A program made the translations under genes and the position numbers. Shown here in pieces: positions 14,301 through 19,332 of a stretch of 19,332 bases of DNA. The first letter of the stretch is position 1; each line of letters starts with the position of its first letter. Source of the stretch: Candidatus Poseidoniales archaeon (lineage in GTDB: Archaea; Thermoplasmatota; Poseidoniia; Poseidoniales; Poseidoniaceae); assembly GCA_012270265.1 (NCBI GenBank), contig JAAXIR010000046.1, positions 4,015 to 23,346 of the forward strand. Direction: 5' to 3'. Under the pieces are notes generated by a model. It made no database searches. It had not been told where the DNA came from and saw nothing but the letters and a program-made list of their open reading frames with translations.

Positions 14301-15301
14301 CCCCAAGTCATCATGAGCATCATCGCAGCGCCTTCTGAATCGATGCGGTCAGCGAGGTGAACGCTGCCGTTCTTGCTTGCAAGCCAATCCGAATTGGTTC
14401 GCAAAAACCCTGGTATCTGTGACTGATCTTGGACGATAACGGTGTCCCATACACCGGATGCAAGTGAGAGATTTTGGGCGCTACCCGAGGTGTTTACGTC
14501 ATCCCAATGGTCAGAAATGGTCCATCCACCGCTCGTGAAATCAGAGGTATTGCTCGGACTGTCCGCACTTCGCAACAATTCCTCAAGCATGGATGAAAGC
14601 CCATTTGCGGACGTGTAAGAGTTGCCAAAGGTGAGGACATCGCTGACTGAAGCCGACCATGCTGGTGGTGTCGTTGTGGTATTGGAAGAACCTCCAGAGG
14701 AATAGTTGGCCCACCATCCACTGAGGTCTGGTTCTTCACCTGTACTGAGAAGGTAGGAATCCGTGACACTTCCAAAGTTGCTAACTGCAATAGATAGGTC
14801 AACCGATTGACCTGGATCAATCGCCAACAACCCTTGGTCGCCGACACCTGTTGCGTCCAAATGAGGATTGTAGACAATGGCAACACTGACGTACACATCA
14901 ACGGTTGACGAAGCTGTTCCATCGCTTTCAGAAACGATGATGGTGAACATGCCATTGTCGCTTGGAGTTGCTGTTTCTCCAAGTTGGACGACAATTGTCA
15001 ACGTTGAATTGTATGTTGGAAGGACGTTCGATACTGTGTTCGAGGTAGGCGTTACCGTCCAAGCGGCAGGTGGTGGGGAAACCATCGAATCAATTTCAAC
15101 ATCATAGGTTTCTATCGAAGAGCCATTGTTGTGGATTGTTAACGTTAAGTTCACTGATTCACCCGGCGTTAGGATCATGTGACTCTGATCAACTTCCAAC
15201 TCAATTTCTGGATCTGCTTTGCTCAGTTGCGCAAGTGGAGTTGCGCTTGCAAGCAGCATCATTCCGACCAAAACGAACGCACGAATGGAGAGTTGCGACA
15301 T
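11309..15301 (-). CDS. Giant surface protein with SGNH hydrolase domain, NEW3-like repeats, TM anchor and cytosolic zinc ribbon
   Basis: 1330 residues. Residues 1-25 are a signal peptide. About 30-145 form a first Ig-like (NEW3/COG1470-type) domain. About 221-440 form an SGNH/GDSL-type hydrolase: block I FGNSYT (225-230, Ser228 nucleophile), WDTVIVQDQSQIP (285-297), MTWGRRNGD (331-339) and DGSHPSTSGSYLSA (412-425, Asp412 and His415). From about 480 to 1215 come repeated beta-sandwich domains rich in Ser, Thr and Asn-x-Ser/Thr sites, as in glycosylated archaeal envelope proteins. A membrane helix (about 1229-1248) is followed by an acidic run (EEEEDEEEEE) and a CPSC...CPTC zinc ribbon (Cys 1291, 1294, 1312, 1315) facing the cytosol. 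The esterase or deacylase role is inferred. It starts 61 nt after metK and may share its transcript. Confidence 0.85.
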   Translation of the reverse strand: MSQLSIRAFVLVGMMLLASATPLAQLSKADPEIELEVDQSHMILTPGESVNLTLTIHNNGSSIETYDVEIDSMVSPPPAAWTVTPTSNTVSNVLPTYNSTLTIVVQLGETATPSDNGMFTIIVSESDGTASSTVDVYVSVAIVYNPHLDATGVGDQGLLAIDPGQSVDLSIAVSNFGSVTDSYLLSTGEEPDLSGWWANYSSGGSSNTTTTPPAWSASVSDVLTFGNSYTSANGLSSMLEELLRSADSPSNTSDFTSGGWTISDHWDDVNTSGSAQNLSLASGVWDTVIVQDQSQIPGFLRTNSDWLASKNGSVHLADRIDSEGAAMMLMMTWGRRNGDAQNPILYSNFTVMQDRLEQGYIDYRDNVSLETSAEIYIAPVGLAFKHIHDSIVASGGNPLSPTSTFYGLYSADGSHPSTSGSYLSACVLFAALTGDSPVGLTDNTTMDATLRLTLQQAAAEVVFNGSSEYTYPWESSGAIQAMSQHSSFPAGWEVRWLDDQVENLSANGQETATLRITIPSDASPGATGVRLYAGSLFGNLTTSTLMVVDVQPDYDLQVDFLNADDAFLPGEQTNSSVRLTNTGTTDASYEYTLTVLSGPCTAALLTYASSLVVDTSDDLAFSVDVGSAANVGDVCSLRRTSTLASDATVSFVRDFSFEVDRDINFTLQGPNGAVVMDPETETMLEVRVFNTGSETETFSLQINSNASSPISLMLDSASSVSVAADASAVWTLQAVASEGPLGLLDRVVTVTHDSIISQSLTLEFDVQEQDSLSLQGPLDGRIVVQSGTEASVRLTIENDGPSHITLDTFTIAGLPGGVNAVLPAIDGYVLEAGATYNVSLNVSASAATSARTDSLSLQLLSDSTSALLSIELQVVDRSLAQLSPNTNQIIAGPSVASNITIEVTNIGTLQDTFLLSIGAGETSNYFELSLSKTSVNLGIGQSETVVLSVRETSTGASSSGLPINIVATSTLDPASTDVALITLLPMTAGSDLFVYENDATSEAGGTIDGTLKVTNTGNSVDVFTLSSVGLDCEIESSVLLQPGASSSELPWNCEIPSNALAGTNAFSFRSVSSARSDAIENEVVVYTVDATWDSSSVAAISIGDEDLTIPYLGGSSTTVTISNLANIAVSGKLTMVGVGDGVLDIRWNNSLGEVTDSFTLEPGASEIFVVRFNALTTESTNVELRVRALIQIDGSSVDAESSSIEIDVQGEAKPPQGIELLGIEIGKQTTLQLIAAGYVLFALALLVLRFRTPRAPSTESEEEEDEEEEETKQYALGPNECRMDTNRRISCPSCEARLAVPGGNEPPFRFTCPTCDSSIRVVEYGSAPKF
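11489..11523. repeat. Low-complexity TCT/TCC tract encoding poly-Glu
   Basis: Near-triplet repeats of TTC/TCC on the plus strand encode the acidic run that links the membrane helix to the zinc ribbon of the surface protein. Confidence 0.6.
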
Positions 15302-15362
15302 GGGACCAGTGCTAGCGAGGTGTTCTCAGCACTTGAGCGAATCGGCTATGCGGATGGAAACT

Positions 15363-16595
15363 TTACGATTGAAGCAAGTTCTCAATACGACCAGAATCGA
15401 TGCGTTCCCATGGGAAGTGACCCGCATCTGTTGGAGGCCTTCCAAAGTGTCCACCAGAGGATGTTTCCTTGTAGATTGGACGCAACAAATCAAGATCCCG
15501 AGCGATAGCAGCAGGTCGGAAATCAAAGGTTGCTTTGACACGCTCAGCCAAGACTTCGTCGGATAGAACGCCCGTTCCGAACGAGTCGACCATTAAACTC
15601 ACAGGTTCAGGCACGCCGATCACGTAAGCAAGTTGAATCTCAAATTTGGTTGCAAGACCTGCTGCAACGACATGTTTTGCAGCCCAGCGAGCAGCATAGG
15701 CCGCACTAAGCTCGACCTTGGATGGATCTTTGCCACAGAAAGCACCTCCACCATGTCGGCCCATGCCACCATAGGTATCGACGATGATTTTTCGACCGGT
15801 CAAACCAGCATCTGCATACGGACCACCCGGGTCTGCGAAGCGTCCTGTACCGGTGACGATCAACTTGTAATTTGGTAGAAGCAATTCCTGAGGAATCGTC
15901 ACTTCGACGACATGCTCGAGGATGGACTGACGTACATGTTCAAGTTCAGCGTCAATCGACCCCCCAAATTTGTCTTTGAGTTGCTTGTCGTGTTGAATCG
16001 CAACAACAACCGTGTCAACACCGAGAACAGAACCATCTTCATTGTAAGCAACAGTGACCTGTGTTTTCCCGTCTGGTCGTGCCCAAGGAAGAATGTTCTC
16101 TTCTCGAACGATTCGCAAACGACGAGAGAGGCGTTGTGAAAGTGCTGCTGGCAATGGGAAAAAGCGTCCTTTGAGTTCATCGTAGGCTTCGGTCTCATCG
16201 CAAGCATAACCAAACATCAGCCCTTGGTCGCCAGCACCTTGTGACTCAACATTGTCTCGGTCAACACCTTGGTTGATGTAGGCCGATTGGGTCGTCACAT
16301 AGACCAATACATCGCAGAGGGCGGGTGTCGTTGCGTCCATACCAATGTCGTGCGAGGTGTATCCAATTTCAGCTGCGGCTTGACGTGCGATGGCAACATA
16401 ATCGGGTGTTTCACCTTCAAGTGATACTTCCCCTGCAAGAATGATGACGCTCTTGTCCTGCATACCTTTGATGCAGGTTTCGACAGCAACACGAGCATTT
16501 GGATCGACTGCAAGGCAGGCGTCAACGCTTGCGTCGGAAACAGCATCGCAAACCTTGTCGGGATGTCCACACGTTACCGATTCGGAACTGAACAC
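15363..16595 (-). CDS. metK: S-adenosylmethionine synthetase, bacterial-type MetK
   Basis: Makes SAM from methionine and ATP. The start matches the family (FSSESVTCGHPDKVCDAVSD), with signature 1 GAGDQG (120-125), signature 2 GGGAFCGKDPSKV (281-293) and a normal C-terminus. This is the bacterial/eukaryotic MAT family, not the divergent COG1812 enzyme most archaea use. The coordinates use the first conventional initiator, GTG at 16595 (410 residues). Four codons upstream, in frame, a CTG at 16607 would give (M)THRVFSSESV, the same N-terminal length as Escherichia coli MetK, and it lies exactly 22 nt from the TATA-like box, so the true start may be there. It is divergent from aspS; SAM feeds methyltransferases such as TrmI nearby. 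Confidence 0.95.
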   Translation of the reverse strand: MFSSESVTCGHPDKVCDAVSDASVDACLAVDPNARVAVETCIKGMQDKSVIILAGEVSLEGETPDYVAIARQAAAEIGYTSHDIGMDATTPALCDVLVYVTTQSAYINQGVDRDNVESQGAGDQGLMFGYACDETEAYDELKGRFFPLPAALSQRLSRRLRIVREENILPWARPDGKTQVTVAYNEDGSVLGVDTVVVAIQHDKQLKDKFGGSIDAELEHVRQSILEHVVEVTIPQELLLPNYKLIVTGTGRFADPGGPYADAGLTGRKIIVDTYGGMGRHGGGAFCGKDPSKVELSAAYAARWAAKHVVAAGLATKFEIQLAYVIGVPEPVSLMVDSFGTGVLSDEVLAERVKATFDFRPAAIARDLDLLRPIYKETSSGGHFGRPPTDAGHFPWERIDSGRIENLLQS

Positions 16596-16629
16596 CCGAT
16601 GGGTCAGGCTTTGCTCCCTAGGATTCTCA

Positions 16630-16637
16630 TTATCAAA
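16630..16637 (-). promoter_or_regulatory. TATA-like box of metK
   Basis: On the minus strand TTTGATAA. It ends 22 nt before the in-frame CTG at 16607 and 34 nt before the GTG at 16595; the 22-nt spacing equals that of other genes in the window. Confidence 0.45.
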
Positions 16638-16674
16638 GGTTTGGTTTTGGTTAGGTATGGGTTTTGGCGATTGC

Positions 16675-16681
16675 TATTTTA
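16675..16681 (+). promoter_or_regulatory. TATA-like box of aspS
   Basis: TATTTTA ends 22 nt before the ATG at 16704, implying a leaderless transcript for aspS and the hydrolase gene behind it. Confidence 0.5.
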
Positions 16682-16703
16682 GGAACATCACGCAGGAATT
16701 GAC

Positions 16704-18104
16704 ATGGCTGACTGGCATCCAACGGCATACCGAACACATACACTAGGCGAAATCCAAGACAAGGGCGCAGACCTCGTCGGAACAGAGGTCACTGTTTGTG
16801 GATTCATGGAAGCCAATCGTGGCAAAGGTGCAATTTGCTTTGTCGATCTGCGCGACGGTACCGGAAAGCTCCAGGTCTTCCTCATGGGAGATACGATCGG
16901 AGAGGTCCAGCTCGATCTCGGTCAGAGAATGACACGAGAATCAACCCTACAATTCACAGGCACCGTTGCTCAAAAGCGACCACCGAAGGTCAAGGAAGGC
17001 GAGACGCCACCTCCCCCTGCGTACGAGGTTGTTGCTACCGATGTTCATGTCCTCACACGCGCCAATGTTCCACTGCCATTGGGCATTACCGACACGGTCT
17101 CCATTGGGCTTGATACACGATTGGACAATCGATTCCTTGACCTTCGTCGTGCACACGTCAACGCCATGTTCACGCTTCGAGCACGCGTCCTACAATACGG
17201 ACGTGAACATTTGATCACGGAAGGTTTCAAAGAAATCAACACACCGAAAATCATTGCATCTGCTTCAGAAGGAGGAACAAACCTGTTCCCAATGATGTAC
17301 TTCGATACACCTGCCTTCCTCTCTCAGAGTCCGCAATTGTACAAGCAACTTGCCATTCTTGGTGGCATGGAGCGCGTGTTCGAGATCGGTCCTGCCTTCC
17401 GAGCAGAAAATCACGACACATATCGTCACTTGAACGAATTCATTTCATTCGATATTGAAGCAGCTTGGATGACCGATGAGGATGTCATGGGCGTTCAAGA
17501 ACGTATGATTCACCACATCTGGAAGTGTGTTGCTGAAAACGACCAAGAGCAGATTGAGACCATTAATGCATACCGTGAATCTCAGGAATTGGAACCAATC
17601 TCAGTTGAGGTTCCAAGCCTGCCTTTCCCACGTATCGATTACTGTGAAGCGATTCAAATGATTCAGGATGCAGGAGAAGAGATTCAATGGGGAGATGACA
17701 TTGATTCATCTCATTGTGACATCATCGCTGCCAAGTATCCCGGCTTCCACTTCTTACCCCGATGGCCGATGGAAATGAAACCGTTCTACATTCACCATGT
17801 GAAGGGTGAAAACGGTGTCACTGGAGAGCAACTCAGTCGCGGATTTGACCTCAATTACGGTCGTGATGAAATGACCAGTGGTGGACAGCGAGAGCACAAT
17901 GTCGATGTCCTTGAAGAAAATCTACGCAGCAAAGGACTCAATCCAGAAGACTTTGCTTTCTACACCGATGGATTCCGATTTGGAGCACCACCTCACGCTG
18001 GTTGGGGCCTTGGTGTTGCTCGACTCTTGATGGTCCTGACCGGATCTCGAAACGTACGAGAGACCGTCTTGTTCCCACGAGATCGACATCGTGTTACGCC
18101 ATGA
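16704..18104 (+). CDS. aspS: Aspartyl-tRNA synthetase, archaeal/eukaryotic type
   Basis: 466 residues, class IIb synthetase. An N-terminal OB-fold anticodon-binding domain (about 10-120) is followed by the catalytic core: LDTRLDNRFLDLRR (136-149), TPKIIASASEGGTNLF (180-195), SQSPQLYKQ (207-215), motif 2 FRAENHDTYRHLNEF (232-246), SSGGQREH in the C-terminal part, and motif 3 GAPPHAGWGLGVARL (about 427-441) before the typical end FPRDRHRVTP. It charges tRNA-Asp, and in some archaea also tRNA-Asn. The OB-fold position equivalent to the specificity-setting Trp26 of the Thermococcus enzyme is Glu36 here, so discrimination between Asp and Asn tRNA cannot be decided. The ATG at 16704 has a TATA-like box 22 nt upstream. 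A Pro-rich insertion (KRPPKVKEGETPPPPAYE) extends an OB-fold loop. Confidence 0.97.
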   Translation: MADWHPTAYRTHTLGEIQDKGADLVGTEVTVCGFMEANRGKGAICFVDLRDGTGKLQVFLMGDTIGEVQLDLGQRMTRESTLQFTGTVAQKRPPKVKEGETPPPPAYEVVATDVHVLTRANVPLPLGITDTVSIGLDTRLDNRFLDLRRAHVNAMFTLRARVLQYGREHLITEGFKEINTPKIIASASEGGTNLFPMMYFDTPAFLSQSPQLYKQLAILGGMERVFEIGPAFRAENHDTYRHLNEFISFDIEAAWMTDEDVMGVQERMIHHIWKCVAENDQEQIETINAYRESQELEPISVEVPSLPFPRIDYCEAIQMIQDAGEEIQWGDDIDSSHCDIIAAKYPGFHFLPRWPMEMKPFYIHHVKGENGVTGEQLSRGFDLNYGRDEMTSGGQREHNVDVLEENLRSKGLNPEDFAFYTDGFRFGAPPHAGWGLGVARLLMVLTGSRNVRETVLFPRDRHRVTP

Positions 18105-18114
18105 GTTGGCCATT

Positions 18115-18861
18115 ATGCCAGTCGATCGGATGCAGTGGGGTGCCGAAGCGTGGCAGTTTGCAGACTTGCACATGCCCGATGAACCCTCACCCTTCCAGAA
18201 CGACCACGGTGTTCCGTGCATCATGTTGATTCACGGTGGATTTTGGAAGAAACAGTACACCTACGAATTGATGCAACCGATTGCGAATGCATTGAGCGAT
18301 GCAGGCGTAGCCAGTTGGAACATTGAATTTCGACGATGGGAAGATGGTGACGAAGGTGTGTGGATGGACACCCTATCGGATGTTCTTCGAGCATGGGGGC
18401 AACTTGCACTCCTTCCGGGCATTGACATTACGCGAAGCATGGTCATGGGGCACTCCGCAGGCGGTCATCTCGCTCTCTTGATGGCAAGCAAGGCAGAACG
18501 AAAGCCGTGGCTTGCCATCGCTCAATCGCCAATTACAGATCTGTTCGGAGCGGATGAGGCACAACTCAGTGATGAGGGAGATGCAATTCGCAAATGGATG
18601 GGTTGCTCACCCTATGAAAATGAATCTTTGTGGAAGAATCTCAATCCAATCGATCTTCCTCCAAAGTCACCTGTCCTCCTGATTCACGGAGAACGAGATG
18701 TCGACGTACCCATCGAACAAAGCGAAACGTACGCACGTGCTATGAAGGCAAAAGGATGCGATGTTCAGAAGGTTTGGCTACCTGGCGACCATTACAGCAT
18801 CATCGACGCTGCGAGCGATGACTGGCTTGTTCAGCAAGATGCAATTTTGGATTGGCTCTGA
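18115..18861 (+). CDS. Alpha/beta hydrolase, esterase/kynurenine formamidase-like
   Basis: A 248-residue soluble alpha/beta hydrolase. Oxyanion-hole motif HGGFW (40-44), nucleophile elbow GHSAGGHLA (112-120, Ser114), acid in HGERDVDVP (191-199, Asp195 or Asp197) and histidine in GDHYSII (224-230, His226) complete the triad. The HGGFW motif and overall size resemble the kynurenine formamidase/BD-FAE-like esterase group, but the substrate is not certain. The ATG at 18115, 10 nt after the aspS stop, was preferred to a GTG at 18091 that would overlap aspS. No separate promoter is evident, so it is probably cotranscribed with aspS. The next gene, an SDR oxidoreductase, follows after 38 nt. Confidence 0.88.
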   Translation: MPVDRMQWGAEAWQFADLHMPDEPSPFQNDHGVPCIMLIHGGFWKKQYTYELMQPIANALSDAGVASWNIEFRRWEDGDEGVWMDTLSDVLRAWGQLALLPGIDITRSMVMGHSAGGHLALLMASKAERKPWLAIAQSPITDLFGADEAQLSDEGDAIRKWMGCSPYENESLWKNLNPIDLPPKSPVLLIHGERDVDVPIEQSETYARAMKAKGCDVQKVWLPGDHYSIIDAASDDWLVQQDAILDWL

Positions 18862-18899
18862 GAGCGAACCACTAAGACAGGGCACCTGTAGGGTCAATC

Positions 18900-19304
18900 A
18901 TGGACCTCTTAGGAGACCAAGCCGTTCTACAAAACAACGCTCTGGAAGGAAAAACTGCCCTCATTTGTGGTGCAAGTCGTGGAATTGGAGCAGCAACTGC
19001 TCGAATCATGGCGAAAGCGGGAGCGAACGTCATTCTCGCTTCACGGAATGAAGAACAACTCAATTCCTTGCTCAATGAACTCGCAGGACTCGGGAACGGC
19101 CATCATCAAACACTGGTTATGGATTTGGAGGATACGGAAGGTATTGCAGGATGTGTTCAACCAATTCTTGACAAGGGCCCGATTCATATTCTCGTCAACA
19201 ATGCAGGAGGGCCTCCAGGAGGTCCTTTGTTGAACGCAAATGTTGAGGAATTAGCTCCAGCGTGCACTCGAACTCTTCATGCTGCCCACACCGGGGTGAA
19301 ATAG
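18900..19304 (+). CDS. Short-chain dehydrogenase/reductase, N-terminal part, ends at a TAG near the window edge
   Basis: 134 residues of a classical SDR: the NAD(P)-binding GASRGIG (24-30) after a first strand (KTALIC), a second strand ending in SRN (48-50, suggesting NADP preference through Arg49), DLED (75-78) and the NNAGG motif (100-104). This covers only the first half of the fold; the Ser-Tyr-x-x-x-Lys catalytic part is absent. The frame meets TAG at 19302-19304 inside the helix after NNAGG, and reads on in frame as RTPGL, where family members often have LPGM. The last 70 nt look disturbed (a Cys where Phe is usual, and a 9-nt direct repeat), so a poor-quality sequence end is likely. 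The ATG at 18900 gives a normal N-terminus. Confidence 0.85.
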   Translation: MDLLGDQAVLQNNALEGKTALICGASRGIGAATARIMAKAGANVILASRNEEQLNSLLNELAGLGNGHHQTLVMDLEDTEGIAGCVQPILDKGPIHILVNNAGGPPGGPLLNANVEELAPACTRTLHAAHTGVK

Positions 19305-19315
19305 CGCACACCGGG
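19287..19315. repeat. 9-nt direct repeat at the damaged end of the SDR gene
   Basis: CACACCGGG occurs at 19287-19295 and again at 19307-19315, flanking the TAG. It may mark an assembly or cloning artefact at the end of the contig. Confidence 0.4.
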
Positions 19316-19332
19316 ATTGATGTTGTCGCAGG

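Noticed and set aside
15308..15333. Inverted repeat AGTGCT...AGCACT between metK and the SGNH surface-protein gene
   Set aside because: Arms are only 6 nt with a 14-nt loop and no T-tract; this can occur by chance.
1..19332. CRISPR array, tRNA or rRNA genes, insertion sequences, defence system
   Set aside because: No regularly spaced repeats, no cloverleaf-like spacer, no transposase or integrase motif, and no space outside coding regions for them.

Overview
The window looks like a gene-dense stretch of a planktonic archaeon, most likely Marine Group II (Poseidoniales) or a close Thermoplasmatota relative. The markers are an archaeal 49-residue ribosomal protein L40e, a UPF0147 protein, an archaellin/prepilin peptidase of the FlaK type, a membrane-anchored LonB protease, an archaeal-type aspartyl-tRNA synthetase and an archaeal-type TrmI. 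Two very large surface proteins made of beta-sandwich domains and a bacterial-type MetK fit the same group. The lineage call is inference from gene content and style; no marker tree could be run.

Layout. 1-384 (-): start of a metallo-beta-lactamase-fold protein that has lost its metal motif. 446-595 (+): L40e. 599-1597 (-): A24 prepilin peptidase. 1678-1944 (+): UPF0147. Then a run of minus-strand genes: AI-2E-family permease (1945-3372), MFS exporter (3403-4749), LonB (4799-6835), and a surface protein with an Omp28/thioredoxin-like head (6900-10403) that is cut in two by an in-frame TAA. 10520-11308 (+): TrmI, cut in two by an in-frame TAG. 11309-15301 (-): a 1330-residue surface protein carrying an SGNH hydrolase domain and a cytosolic zinc ribbon. 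15363-16595 (-): MetK. On the plus strand 16704-18104 is AspRS, followed closely by an alpha/beta hydrolase (18115-18861) and the start of a short-chain dehydrogenase (18900-19304) that meets a TAG just before the window ends.

Genes are packed with almost no spacer; two convergent pairs have directly abutting stop codons that form TGATCA. Most starts lack a Shine-Dalgarno sequence and instead have an AT-rich, TATA-like box ending 21-23 nt before the start codon, which points to leaderless transcripts. No tRNA, rRNA, CRISPR array, insertion sequence or integrase was seen, and no non-coding stretch reaches 300 nt (the longest is about 116 nt).

The genes are mostly housekeeping (translation, tRNA modification, SAM synthesis, proteolysis) mixed with envelope and transport functions. 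The points that most deserve a second look are the in-frame stop codons inside otherwise continuous genes, the two composite surface proteins, the abutting TGATCA stops, and the CTG at the expected MetK start.
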